64,000 nucleotides of DNA from positions 1,736,001-1,800,000 of the forward strand of contig NZ_JAUTAN010000001.1 in assembly GCF_030818655.1 (NCBI RefSeq), in the 5' to 3' direction. This document shows positions 55,985 to 64,000 of the stretch, piece after piece. The translations under genes were made by a program, and so were the position numbers. The notes beneath the pieces are model-generated. The model did no database searches. It was not told where the DNA came from and saw nothing but the letters and a program-made list of their open reading frames with translations. The DNA is from Nocardioides zeae. Its GTDB lineage: Bacteria; Actinomycetota; Actinomycetes; Propionibacteriales; Nocardioidaceae. How positions within the stretch are numbered: position 1 is the first letter of the stretch; the number at the start of each line of letters is the position of its first letter.

Positions 55985-57831
55985 GAGGCCACCGCCCGCT
56001 GTGCGACCCAGGAGGCGTGGAGCCGGGCGTAGACCGACCCCTCCTCGGCCACGAGCTCCGCGTGGGGCCCGTGCTGGACGATGCGACCCGCGTCGACGAC
56101 GACGACGTCGTCGGCCTTCTCCGCCGTCGAGAGCCGGTGGGCGATCGTGATGGCGGTGCGTCCGGCCATCAGGCGCTCCAGCGCGCGGTTGATGCGCATC
56201 TCGAGCGCCGGGTCGACGGCGCTCGTCGCCTCGTCGAGCACGAGGAGGTCGGGGTCGGCCAGGTGCGCGCGCAGCAGCGCGACGAGCTGCCGCTCCCCCG
56301 CCGAGAGGGACTCGCCCCGCTGGCCCACCCGGGTGTGCACCCCGTCGGGCAGGCCGGCGATCCAGTCGTCCAGCCCGATCTCGGCGGCGGCGGCGAGCAC
56401 CCGCGCCTCGTCAGCGGAGAGGTCGCCGTAGCGTGCGTTGGCGAGCACCGTGTCGTCGAACAGGAACCCCTCCTGCGGCACGAGCACGACCCGACGGCGC
56501 AGCGACGATCCGCGCACCTCGCGCAGGTCGAGGCCGTCGAGGCGGACGGACCCCGACGTCGGGTCGACGAGCCGCGTGAGCAGCTTGGCGATGGTGGACT
56601 TGCCCGAGCCGGTCTCGCCCACGACGGCCACGCGGCGTCCGGCGGCGATCGAGAGCGACACGTCGCGCAGGACCGGCTCGCCGCCCGGGTAGGCGAACCA
56701 GACGTCGTCGAGCTCGACGTCGACGGCCCGGTCGGGGAGGTTCGCGCCCTCCGGACCCGGGTCGACGAGCTCGGCCGGGGTGTCGAGGAGGCCGATGACG
56801 CGACGCCACCCGGCGATCGCGTTCTGGGCGTCGGTGAGGATCTGCGTGCCCATCTGCACGGGGCCGACGAACAGCGTGACGAGGAAGGCGAACGCCAGGA
56901 TCTCGCCCGCCGTCATCCGACCGGCGATGCCGAGCAGCACGCCGATGACGATGACGCCGGCGTTGGCGAGGCCGGCGGAGATGCCGCCGAGGGAGAACGA
57001 CACCGCGGTGAAGCCCTGGGCGCGCACGGCGGCTGCCCGGTAGGTGTCGATGGCGGTGTCGATGCGGGCCTGGGTGCGCCCCTCGACCGCGTAGGACCGC
57101 ACCACCGCGGCGCCCACGACCGGCTCGGCGATCGCGGAGAGCATGAGCCCCACCTGGCGGCGGACCACGCCGTACGCCTCCGAGAGCCGGCGCTGGAAGT
57201 ACCGCAGCGACAGGAAGAGGGGCGCGAAGCAGAGCCAGACCACGAGGGTCAGCTCCCAGCTGTAGACCGCCATCACGATCGTCGCGACGACCACCTGGCC
57301 GACGCTCACCACGAGCAGCACGCCGCCGAACACGATGAACTGGCTGACCTGGTCGATGTCGCTCGTCACCCGGGACACCAGGGACCCGCGCCGCTCCGTG
57401 TCCTGCGTGCCCAGCGGCAGGTCGTGCACGTGGCGGAACGCCTTGACCCGCAGCGACGAGAGCCCCGTCTCGGCGGCGCGGAAGAGGCGGTAGGTCATCA
57501 GGTAGGACGCCACGCCCGTCGCGACCACGGCGACGGTGGCGAGGAGCGCCATCACGACGGTGAACCGGACGTCGGTGCCGCCGGGGGCGTTGATGCCCCG
57601 GTCGAGCGTCTGCTGCACGGCGACGGGCACGACGACCTGGCCGGCCGTGGCCAGGACGGCGAGCAGCAGCGTCACCCGGATGCCGTGGGCCAGCTCCGGC
57701 GAGTGCCGCACCCCGCGTCGGATGGTCGCGATCGCGCCGATCTCCTCGCCGGAGACGACGGCGGTGGCGGCCCGGGCGCGTGCCGAGCCCGGGGTCGGGG
57801 CGCTGGCCGGACCGGGCGTCGTCGTGCTCAT
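55981..57831 (-). CDS. ABC exporter subunit 2 (membrane plus ATPase), canonical Walker B, atypical signature
   Basis: 616 residues, ATG 57831 overlapping the partner's stop by ATGA. Six-span type I exporter domain ([20 protein letters not shown] onward) fused to an ATPase. Walker [10 protein letters not shown] (about residue 402), signature LSAGERQ (about 509; deviates from LSGGQ), Walker [14 protein letters not shown] with catalytic Glu, H-loop TIAHRLST. With the partner it forms a heterodimer having one consensus and one degenerate ATP site. Substrate unknown; multidrug or lipid export possible. It precedes hisI and the trp genes. Confidence 0.88.
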   Translation of the reverse strand: MSTTTPGPASAPTPGSARARAATAVVSGEEIGAIATIRRGVRHSPELAHGIRVTLLLAVLATAGQVVVPVAVQQTLDRGINAPGGTDVRFTVVMALLATVAVVATGVASYLMTYRLFRAAETGLSSLRVKAFRHVHDLPLGTQDTERRGSLVSRVTSDIDQVSQFIVFGGVLLVVSVGQVVVATIVMAVYSWELTLVVWLCFAPLFLSLRYFQRRLSEAYGVVRRQVGLMLSAIAEPVVGAAVVRSYAVEGRTQARIDTAIDTYRAAAVRAQGFTAVSFSLGGISAGLANAGVIVIGVLLGIAGRMTAGEILAFAFLVTLFVGPVQMGTQILTDAQNAIAGWRRVIGLLDTPAELVDPGPEGANLPDRAVDVELDDVWFAYPGGEPVLRDVSLSIAAGRRVAVVGETGSGKSTIAKLLTRLVDPTSGSVRLDGLDLREVRGSSLRRRVVLVPQEGFLFDDTVLANARYGDLSADEARVLAAAAEIGLDDWIAGLPDGVHTRVGQRGESLSAGERQLVALLRAHLADPDLLVLDEATSAVDPALEMRINRALERLMAGRTAITIAHRLSTAEKADDVVVVDAGRIVQHGPHAELVAEEGSVYARLHASWVAQRAVAS

Positions 57832-59675
57832 CGGAGCGCCTCCTCGGCGGGGCTCGACGCGCGGTCCGGTGAGTCCGGCGCCTCGGGGTCGTGGTCGTAG
57901 GCGGTCACGATCCGCGCGTAGGCCGCGTTGCGCGTCAGGAGCTCGTCGTGCGGCCCCTGGTCGACGACGCGGCCCTCGTCGAGGAAGACGACCTCGTCGG
58001 CGAGGCCGATGGTGGCCTTGCGGTAGGCGACCACCACGAGCGTGGTGCCCGCGGCGGGCGCGTCGTGCTCCGGGTCGTCGCTGCGCAGCGCCGCGAGGAT
58101 GCGCGCCTCCACCTCCGGGTCGACGGCCGAGGTCGCGTCGTCGAGCACGAGCAGGCGGGGGCGCCGCACGAGCGCCCGGGCGAGGGAGAGGCGCTGCCGC
58201 TGGCCGCCCGACAGGGTGGTGCCCCGCTCCCCCAGCTCGGTGTCGAGACCGGCGGGCAGCCGGCGCACGAAGTCGGCGGCCTGCGCGGTCTCGAGCGCCG
58301 CCCACACCTCGGCGTCGTCGACGTCGAGACCCAGCGCCACGTTGCCGCGCACCGTGTCGTCGAACAGGAAGGCGGTCTGCTGGACCACGGCGACGGCGTC
58401 GGCGAGCGCGCCGTAGGCCAGGTCGCGCAGGTCGGTGCCGTCCACCCGCAAGGCTCCCGCCTGCGGGTCGACGAGGCGGGTCAGCAGAGAGGTCAGCGTG
58501 CTCTTGCCGGCGGCCGTCGGCCCGACGACCGCGACGGTGCGCCCCGGCTCGACCGTGAAGCTGACGTCGCTGAGCACGGGCGCGTCCGCGGCGTACCCGA
58601 AGCGGACGCCCTCGACCTCCAGCCGCGCACCGGGGCCGGGGCTCGCGAGACGGTCGTCGCCGAAGTCGAGGCCACCCTCGGCGTGCAGCACGCGCCGCAC
58701 GCGGTCGTAGCCCACGACGCTGCGCGGCAGGTCGCCCAGGAGCCAGCCGATGGAGCGGATGGGGAACGCGACGACGGTCAGCAGGTAGGCCACCGTCACG
58801 ACGGCGCCGGGCTCGCTGGACCCGTCGAGCACGCGGGCCACGCCCACGACGAGCACGAGGAGCACCCCCACGTTGGGCAGGGCGTTGAGGATCGGGTCGA
58901 AGGCAGCCCGGAGCCGCCCTGCGCGGATCGCGACGTCGCGCAGCTCCTCGCTGCGCTGCCGGAACCGCTCGGTCTCCTCGGACTCGCGGCCGAGGGTCTT
59001 CACGACCAGGGCACCGTCGAACGACTCGTGGGCGATCTCGCTGACCACGCCGCGCAGCTCCTGCACGCGCGTCATCAGCGGCGACGTGACGCGCTGGAAC
59101 CAGAGGTTGACGACGATGACGGCCGGGAAGACGAGGAGGCCGACGAGGGCCAGCACGAGGTCCGTCACCACCATCTGCACGACGGCGATCACCATCATCG
59201 CCACGGTGCCCACGGCCATCGGCAGGGGCGCGACGGGACCCCAGGCGGCCTGGACGTCGGCGTTCGCGTTGGAGAGCAGCACGCCGGTGGGGTGGCGGTG
59301 GTGCCACGACATGGGCAGCGCCAGGTATTGCCGCGTCACCGCACGCCGGTCGTGCGCCTCCATGCGGTATTGCATGATCCCCGCGCCGAGGCGACGGGCG
59401 ACGATGCCGACGGCTCGCAGGATCGCGACGCCGACGAAGAGCGCGACCACCACGACGAGGAGGCCCGCGCCGATCTCGCCGTCGCGGAACGCGGGGAGCA
59501 CGACGTGGTCCGTCGACCACCCCAGCACCCAGGCGTCCGCCACCGTCAGCGCGCCGAACAGGACGCTGCCCAGGGTCGCGAGGGTGAAGACCCACGGCTC
59601 CCGCCGGATCGCGACCCCCAGCACCCGCAGGCCCGCCCGTGTCGCCGACGGTCGTGCGGTCTCCCCTGGTGCCAC
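57828..59675 (-). CDS. ABC exporter subunit 1 (membrane plus ATPase), degenerate catalytic site
   Basis: 615 residues from GTG 59675 (GAGGAG upstream; the frame is open further but overlaps the divergent maf start). Type I exporter domain with about six spans, then an ATPase: Walker A GPTAAGKST (about residue 382), canonical signature LSGGQRQ (about 484), Walker B LLVLDDATSAVDP with Asp instead of the catalytic Glu, and AYR in place of the H-loop AHR. This is the classic degenerate half of heterodimeric exporters such as TmrAB or BmrCD. Overlaps subunit 2 by ATGA. Divergent from maf. Confidence 0.88.
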   Translation of the reverse strand: MAPGETARPSATRAGLRVLGVAIRREPWVFTLATLGSVLFGALTVADAWVLGWSTDHVVLPAFRDGEIGAGLLVVVVALFVGVAILRAVGIVARRLGAGIMQYRMEAHDRRAVTRQYLALPMSWHHRHPTGVLLSNANADVQAAWGPVAPLPMAVGTVAMMVIAVVQMVVTDLVLALVGLLVFPAVIVVNLWFQRVTSPLMTRVQELRGVVSEIAHESFDGALVVKTLGRESEETERFRQRSEELRDVAIRAGRLRAAFDPILNALPNVGVLLVLVVGVARVLDGSSEPGAVVTVAYLLTVVAFPIRSIGWLLGDLPRSVVGYDRVRRVLHAEGGLDFGDDRLASPGPGARLEVEGVRFGYAADAPVLSDVSFTVEPGRTVAVVGPTAAGKSTLTSLLTRLVDPQAGALRVDGTDLRDLAYGALADAVAVVQQTAFLFDDTVRGNVALGLDVDDAEVWAALETAQAADFVRRLPAGLDTELGERGTTLSGGQRQRLSLARALVRRPRLLVLDDATSAVDPEVEARILAALRSDDPEHDAPAAGTTLVVVAYRKATIGLADEVVFLDEGRVVDQGPHDELLTRNAAYARIVTAYDHDPEAPDSPDRASSPAEEALR

Positions 59676-59781
59676 GCGCGCGACTCCTCCTCGATCTGAC
59701 GGACCGGGCTCGCCCGATCGGCCCGACTGGTCCGTGCAGCCAACGTAGGTGGAGCCACCGACATTCCTCACATCCCCTGCC

Positions 59782-60393
59782 ATGCTGGCGCCCGTGCCCA
59801 CCCTGGTCCTCGGTTCCGCGTCCCCCGCCCGCCTGCGCACGCTCCGGACGGCGGGCGTCGAACCGGTCGTGATCGTCTCGGGGGTGGACGAGTCGGGCCT
59901 CGAGCACCTGGCGCCGACGGACCTCGCCGGGACGCTCGCCGAGCTGAAGCGCGACGCCGTCGCGGTGCGCCCCGACGTGCCGGCGGGAGCCCTCGTGCTG
60001 GGCTGCGACTCGGTGCTGGAGCTCGACGGGGTCGCCCACGGCAAGCCCCGTGACGCCGAGGACGCGGTCGCGCGGTGGGCCCGGATGAGCGGCCGCACCG
60101 GCCTGCTCCACACGGGGCACGCGCTCGTCGACACGGCGACCGGCCAGCGGCGTACCCGGGTCGCCACGACCGCCGTGCAGTTCGCGGAGGTGGACGAGGC
60201 GGAGGTGCGGGCCTACGTCGCGACCGGGGAGCCCTTGCACGTGGCGGGCGCGTTCACGCTCGAGGGCCTCGGGGCGGCGTTCGTGCGCGGCGTCGAGGGG
60301 GACCCGCACAACGTGGTGGGCGTCAGCGTGCCGTTGCTCAGGACCGTGCTCGCCGAGATGGGGCACCGCTGGACGGACCTGTGGTCGCGGTGA
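59782..60393 (+). CDS. maf: Maf-like nucleotide pyrophosphatase
   Basis: 203 residues, ATG 59782 (GTG 59794 also possible; no clear ribosome binding site). Hydrolyses modified or canonical nucleoside triphosphates to monophosphates. The N-terminal [20 protein letters not shown] is the substrate P-loop-like motif, followed by [21 protein letters not shown] (metal site), [20 protein letters not shown] and the late [20 protein letters not shown]. Length as expected. The end overlaps the convergent GtrA-like gene by 56 bp. In many actinobacteria maf adjoins acyl-CoA carboxylase genes, as here. Confidence 0.92.
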   Translation: MLAPVPTLVLGSASPARLRTLRTAGVEPVVIVSGVDESGLEHLAPTDLAGTLAELKRDAVAVRPDVPAGALVLGCDSVLELDGVAHGKPRDAEDAVARWARMSGRTGLLHTGHALVDTATGQRRTRVATTAVQFAEVDEAEVRAYVATGEPLHVAGAFTLEGLGAAFVRGVEGDPHNVVGVSVPLLRTVLAEMGHRWTDLWSR

Positions 60394-60844
60394 CCGCCAG
60401 CGGCTGCGCCGGGGTGCTGAACACGAACCTGCGGAAGAGGTAGAACCGCGCGACGAAGCCGGCCGTCAGGCCGATGACGTTCGCGGACACGTTGTCGGCG
60501 ACCGGGTCCGTCAGCCCGAGCACGGTGCGGCTGAACCAGAGGCACGCGACGGGCAGCGACATCGTCGCGACGTTGATGACGACGTACGCCGTGAACCCGC
60601 CGTCCGCCGTGGCCGCGGCGCGGTGCTTGAACACCCAGCGGCGGGTGCCGCCGTAGCTGATGAGCATGCCGATGGTGTTGGCCAGCACGTAGGCCGACAG
60701 GGGGCGGTCCTCCAGCAGCGCCTCGCCCTGGAGGAAGCCGTGGAGCAGCCAGTTGAAGAGGACGACCGCGACCGCCGTGGCGACGAGACCGACGAGGCTG
60801 AACTTGCCCACCTCGGCGGCCAGGCGTCGCCAGCGTCTCCCCAT
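60338..60844 (-). CDS. GtrA family membrane protein
   Basis: 168 residues, ATG 60844, leaderless signature upstream. Four transmembrane helices ([80 protein letters not shown]) with the GtrA patterns RRWVFKHR and FxRRFVF. Family members help move polyprenyl-linked sugars or interact with glycosyltransferases. It could belong functionally with the glycan genes although it is 30 kb away. A C-terminal 20-residue tail is disordered. Confidence 0.88.
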   Translation of the reverse strand: MGRRWRRLAAEVGKFSLVGLVATAVAVVLFNWLLHGFLQGEALLEDRPLSAYVLANTIGMLISYGGTRRWVFKHRAAATADGGFTAYVVINVATMSLPVACLWFSRTVLGLTDPVADNVSANVIGLTAGFVARFYLFRRFVFSTPAQPLAVTATTGPSSGAPSRRARS

Positions 60845-60857
60845 GGGCAGGAGGTTA
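60845..60857 (-). promoter_or_regulatory. Leaderless -10 box for the GtrA-like gene
   Basis: Minus-strand TAACCT (60857-60852), 7-nt spacer, ATG 60844. Confidence 0.5.
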
Positions 60858-60912
60858 TCCGCGTGTCGCCCCGCGCTCGCAGGTCGCCCACCGTGTCGGC
60901 CGCCCGAGCCAG

Positions 60913-60943
60913 GTGGTACGCCGTACCAAGGAGTAGGTACCAC
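60913..60943. promoter_or_regulatory. Nested palindromes, candidate operator
   Basis: GGTACG-C-CGTACC at 60915-60927 lies inside a larger pair GTGGTAC (60913-60919) and GTACCAC (60937-60943). Located between the GtrA-like and carboxylase genes, about 40 bp before the candidate -10 of the latter. Confidence 0.5.
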
Positions 60944-60981
60944 GGACCGGATCCCGTGGCGATCGTTCGCTCGGTTGCCCC

Positions 60982-60987
60982 TAGACT
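60982..60987 (+). promoter_or_regulatory. Candidate -10 box of the acyl-CoA carboxylase gene
   Basis: TAGACT; predicts a leader of about 50 nt that contains an 8-bp hairpin (60996-61003 with 61011-61018) ahead of the ribosome binding site. Confidence 0.45.
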
Positions 60988-61042
60988 CCCCTCCGGCGGT
61001 GCCCGGGTGTGGCACCGCGACCGAGACCCTCGAGGAGTGACC

Positions 61043-62833
61043 GTGCCCGAGATCAAGCCCTTGCGTCGCGTGCTCATCGCCAACCGCGGTGAGATCGCGG
61101 TGCGCGTCATCCGCGCCTGCAAGGACGCCGGCATCGGCAGCGTGGCCGTCTACGCCGAGCCCGACCGCGACGCCCTCTTCGTGCGACTGGCCGACGAGGC
61201 CCACTCCCTCGAGGGCGCGACCCCGGCGGACTCCTACCTCGACATCGCGAAGATCCTCGCCGTCGCCGAGAAGTCGGGCGCCGACTCCGTGCACCCCGGC
61301 TACGGCTTCCTCGCCGAGAACGCCGACTTCGCGCAGGCCGTCATCGACGCGGGTCTCACCTGGATCGGCCCGCCGCCGGCCGCCATCGAGGCCCTGGGTG
61401 ACAAGGCGAAGGCCAAGCACATCGCCGCCCGCGCGAACGCACCCCTCGCCCCCGGCACCAAGGACCCCGTCGCCGACGCCGACGAGGTCGTCGAGTTCGC
61501 CAAGGCGAACGGCCTCCCGGTCGCCATCAAGGCGGTCTTCGGCGGTGGCGGTCGTGGACTGAAGGTCGCCCGCACGCTCGAGGAGATCCCCGACGCCTAC
61601 GACTCGGCGGTCCGCGAGGCCGTCACGGCGTTCGGCCGCGGCGAGTGCCTCGTCGAGAAGTTCCTCGACAAGCCGCGCCACGTCGAGACGCAGTGCCTCG
61701 CCGACCAGCACGGCAACGTGGTCGTCGTCTCGACCCGCGACTGCTCGCTGCAGCGCCGCAACCAGAAGCTCGTCGAGGAGGCCCCCGCGCCGTTCCTCAC
61801 CGACGCCCAGCTCACCGAGCTCTACGAGTCGTCGAAGCGCATCCTCAAGGAGGCCGGCTACTACGGCGCCGGCACCTGCGAGTTCCTCGTCGCCCAGGAC
61901 GGCACCATCTCCTTCCTCGAGGTCAACACCCGCCTCCAGGTCGAGCACTGCGTCTCGGAGGAGGTCACGGGCATCGACCTCGTGCGCGAGATGTTCCGCA
62001 TCGCCGCGGGCGAGGAGCTCGGCTACGGCGACCCCGAGATCCGTGGGCACTCCATCGAGTTCCGCATCAACGCCGAGGACGGCGGCCGCAACTTCATGCC
62101 GGCCCCCGGCACCCTCACGGCGTGGAACCCGCCGCAGGGTCCCGGCGTCCGCGTCGACGGCGGCTACGAGAACGGCGAGACCATCCCGGGCTCGTTCGAC
62201 TCCCTCATCGCGAAGCTGATCGTCACGGGCCGCGACCGCACGCAGGCGATCGAGCGCTCGCGCCGCGCGCTCGACGAGTTCGTCGTCGACGGCATGCCCA
62301 CCGTGATCCCCTTCCACCGCACGGTGCTCAACGACCCGGCGTACGTCGGCTCGTCGACCCCATCCGGCGAGGGCGAGTTCACCGTGTTCACGCAGTGGAT
62401 CGAGACCGAGTTCGACAACCAGATCGAGCCCTTCGGCGGCACGCCGGGTGAGGCCGACGACGAGGGCGAGCGCCAGAAGGTCGTCGTCGAGGTCGGCGGT
62501 CGCCGCCTCGAGGTCGTCATCCCGGCCGGTCTCGGCGGGATCGCCGCCGGTCCCGCCGCGGGCGGCGCCAAGAAGCCCAAGCGCTCGGGCGGCAAGAAGG
62601 CCGGCGCCGCGGCGTCCGGCGACGCCGTCGCCTCCCCCATGCAGGGCACCATCGTCAAGGTCGTCGTCGAGGAGGGCCAGACGGTCGCCGAGGGCGACAC
62701 GATCGTCGTCCTCGAGGCGATGAAGATGGAGCAGCCGCTGAAGGCCCACAAGGCCGGCACGGTCACCGGCCTGGCCGCCGAGGTCGGCGCGACGGTCGCG
62801 AACGGCGCCGTCGTGTGCGAGCTCAAGGACTGA
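61043..62833 (+). CDS. Acetyl/propionyl-CoA carboxylase alpha chain (biotin carboxylase plus biotin carrier)
   Basis: 596 residues, GTG 61043 with GAGGAG and a 5-nt spacer; GTG 61037 overlaps that site and is less likely. Biotin carboxylase domain: [37 protein letters not shown]-grasp loop [27 protein letters not shown] (catalytic metal and Arg). The C-terminal biotinyl domain has the acceptor lysine in [11 protein letters not shown] and starts [15 protein letters not shown], preceded by a Lys/Ala-rich linker. Equivalent to AccA-type alpha chains that pair with separate carboxyltransferase subunits to make malonyl- or methylmalonyl-CoA. Followed by a strong terminator. Confidence 0.96.
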   Translation: MPEIKPLRRVLIANRGEIAVRVIRACKDAGIGSVAVYAEPDRDALFVRLADEAHSLEGATPADSYLDIAKILAVAEKSGADSVHPGYGFLAENADFAQAVIDAGLTWIGPPPAAIEALGDKAKAKHIAARANAPLAPGTKDPVADADEVVEFAKANGLPVAIKAVFGGGGRGLKVARTLEEIPDAYDSAVREAVTAFGRGECLVEKFLDKPRHVETQCLADQHGNVVVVSTRDCSLQRRNQKLVEEAPAPFLTDAQLTELYESSKRILKEAGYYGAGTCEFLVAQDGTISFLEVNTRLQVEHCVSEEVTGIDLVREMFRIAAGEELGYGDPEIRGHSIEFRINAEDGGRNFMPAPGTLTAWNPPQGPGVRVDGGYENGETIPGSFDSLIAKLIVTGRDRTQAIERSRRALDEFVVDGMPTVIPFHRTVLNDPAYVGSSTPSGEGEFTVFTQWIETEFDNQIEPFGGTPGEADDEGERQKVVVEVGGRRLEVVIPAGLGGIAAGPAAGGAKKPKRSGGKKAGAAASGDAVASPMQGTIVKVVVEEGQTVAEGDTIVVLEAMKMEQPLKAHKAGTVTGLAAEVGATVANGAVVCELKD

Positions 62834-62852
62834 CCCCGCACCGCGTCTGACG

Positions 62853-62884
62853 CGAGGCCGGACCCCCAGCGGGGTCCGGCCTCG
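62853..62884 (+). terminator. Terminator of the carboxylase gene
   Basis: Perfect 14-bp stem CGAGGCCGGACCCC (62853-62866) with 62871-62884 and a CAGC loop. Confidence 0.85.
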
Positions 62885-62938
62885 TGGCGTTCGTGGCCGT
62901 GCTCCACCGTCGGCCGTGACCCCGGCGGGCGTGGCCGT

Positions 62939-62957
62939 CGCCCCACCCTTTGGGGCG
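62939..62957 (+). promoter_or_regulatory. Small hairpin upstream of the F420-type oxidoreductase gene
   Basis: CGCCCCA-CCCTT-TGGGGCG, perfect 7-bp arms, 18 nt before the ATG; role unknown. Confidence 0.35.
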
Positions 62958-62975
62958 AGGTGGTCCGCTGACGGC

Positions 62976-63962
62976 ATGACGCGATTCGGATACACCCTCA
63001 TGACCGAGCAGTCCGGCCCGAAGGACCTCGTGCGCCACGCCGTCGCCGCGGAGCGGATCGGCTTCGACTTCGAGGTCGCCAGCGACCACTACTTCCCCTG
63101 GCTGTCGGCGCAGGGCCACGCGCCGTACGCCTGGTCCGTGCTCGGCGCCGTCGCCCACGCGACGGAGCGGGTGGACCTCATGACCTACGTGACGTGCCCG
63201 ACGATCCGCTACCACCCCGCGGTGGTCGCCCAGAAGGCGGCGACCCTCGGGCTGCTCTCCGACGGGCGCTTCACCCTCGGCCTGGGCGCGGGCGAGAACC
63301 TCAACGAGCACGTCGTCGGCCAGGGCTGGCCGAGCGTCGACGCGCGGCAGGACATGCTCGTCGAGGCCATCGAGATCATCCGGGCCCTGCACACGGGCGA
63401 GCTGACGACGTGGGAGGGCGACTACTTCCGCATCGACTCGGCCCGGGTCTGGGACCTCCCCGACGAGCCCGTCCAGATCGGTGTCGCGGTGGGTGGGCAG
63501 AAGGCGGTACGCCGCTTCGGACCCCTCGCCGACCACCTCGTCGCCACCGAGCCGGACGCCGACCTGCTGTCCGCGTGGGACGCGACCGACGGCGCGCCCA
63601 CCATCGGCTCGCCCGGTCGTGCCATCGGCCAGATCCCGATCTGCTGGGACCCCGACCGCGACGCCGCCGTCGAGCGGGCGCACGAGCAGTTCCGGTGGTT
63701 CGCCGGCGGCTGGTCCGTCAACGCCGACCTGCCGACGACGGCCGGCTTCGCGGGCGCCACGCAGTTCGTGCGGCCCGAGGACGTCGCCGAGAACATCCCG
63801 TGCGGCCCCGACCTCGACGCCATCGTCGAGGCGGTCAAGCCGTTCTGGGAGGCGGGCTTCACCGACGTCGCGCTCGTGCAGGTGGGGGGCGACTCGGTCG
63901 ACCGGTTCCTCGACGAGGCCGCCGAGCCGCTGCTCGAGAAGCTGCGCGCCGCCTCCGCCTGA
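62976..63962 (+). CDS. LLM class F420-dependent oxidoreductase
   Basis: 328 residues, ATG 62976. Luciferase-like (beta/alpha)8 barrel: TRFGYTLMTEQSGPKDLVRH, IGFDFEVASDHYFPW, VDLMTYVTCPTIRYHPAVVA, the conserved LGLLSDGRFTLGLGAGENLN and HVVGQGWPSVDARQDMLVEA. This style (TIGR03557-like) is the F420-dependent group; coenzyme F420 is expected in this lineage. Substrate unknown, and the start has no clear ribosome binding site. The gene ends 38 bp before the window edge; nothing further is seen after it. Confidence 0.88.
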   Translation: MTRFGYTLMTEQSGPKDLVRHAVAAERIGFDFEVASDHYFPWLSAQGHAPYAWSVLGAVAHATERVDLMTYVTCPTIRYHPAVVAQKAATLGLLSDGRFTLGLGAGENLNEHVVGQGWPSVDARQDMLVEAIEIIRALHTGELTTWEGDYFRIDSARVWDLPDEPVQIGVAVGGQKAVRRFGPLADHLVATEPDADLLSAWDATDGAPTIGSPGRAIGQIPICWDPDRDAAVERAHEQFRWFAGGWSVNADLPTTAGFAGATQFVRPEDVAENIPCGPDLDAIVEAVKPFWEAGFTDVALVQVGGDSVDRFLDEAAEPLLEKLRAASA

Positions 63963-64000
63963 GCGCTCGCCGGCCTCCGTCCGGGTCCGGTCCCCTCGGG

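Noticed and set aside
55981..60366. A single minus-strand protein of about 1460 residues covering both ABC subunits
   Set aside because: Only the last 616 codons encode the ABC subunit; upstream is an out-of-frame shadow of subunit 1 in very GC-rich DNA.

Overview
The window is very GC-rich chromosomal DNA from a high-GC actinobacterium, most likely a member of the Nocardioidaceae (Nocardioides-like). Pointers are a DUF4192 protein, an ANTAR response regulator, an F420-type luciferase-like oxidoreductase, an HGxxPAAW protein, an AftD-type arabinosyltransferase, a SigB-type sigma factor, many GTG starts and many apparently leaderless promoters (TAnnnT about 6-7 nt before the start codon). The genus call is inference. 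I see no prophage, integrase, insertion sequence, CRISPR array or rRNA; most of the window is core genome.

Layout. 1-11.5 kb: housekeeping, repair and stress genes (sigma-factor tail, HhH-GPD repair protein, universal stress protein, glutamate-cysteine-ligase-like enzyme, DUF4192, dinB, oligopeptidase B-type peptidase, SigB-type sigma factor, coaE, and a GlxA-type regulator divergent from a 47-residue membrane peptide). 11.8-15.8 kb: rpsA, a methyltransferase and an acyltransferase. 15.9-30 kb: an envelope/glycan region with a DUF3068 protein, three methyltransferases, a GT4 glycosyltransferase, two multi-membrane-span proteins, AftD (with an apparent frameshift) and a flippase-type transporter. 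29.9-34.7 kb: polA, a hotdog thioesterase, a GNAT acetyltransferase and a DUF554 protein. 34.9-40.6 kb: a branched-chain amino acid type ABC importer, livHMGF on the plus strand and its binding protein livK convergent on the minus strand. 40.8-43.8 kb: an ANTAR regulator, a tRNA with a CAA anticodon, an HTH-LAGLIDADG protein and pyruvate kinase. 43.9-50 kb: gltBD. 50.2-59.7 kb: a long minus-strand array joined mostly by 4- to 8-base stop/start overlaps (heterodimeric ABC exporter pair, hisI, Trp-associated membrane protein, HGxxPAAW protein, trpC, trpB, trpA, SCO lipoprotein, lgt). 59.8-64 kb: maf, a GtrA-like protein, an acyl-CoA carboxylase alpha chain and the F420-type oxidoreductase.

The most unusual observation is the LivK-type protein at 39286-40611. 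Its two halves lie in reverse order: after a normal lipoprotein signal the C-terminal half of the type I binding-protein fold comes first and the N-terminal half second, with the total length preserved, i.e. an apparent circular permutation. The cognate LivH carries an added signal-peptide-like and Ig-like N-terminal region, so this importer looks remodelled in two of its parts. Other notable items are a one-base disruption that fuses aftD to the next gene, a tRNA with a leucine anticodon but no long variable arm next to a LAGLIDADG protein, paired 47-bp palindromes downstream of livF, an 18-bp perfect inverted repeat near rpsA, nested palindromes upstream of the acyl-CoA carboxylase gene, and complementary active-site degeneracy in the ABC exporter pair.
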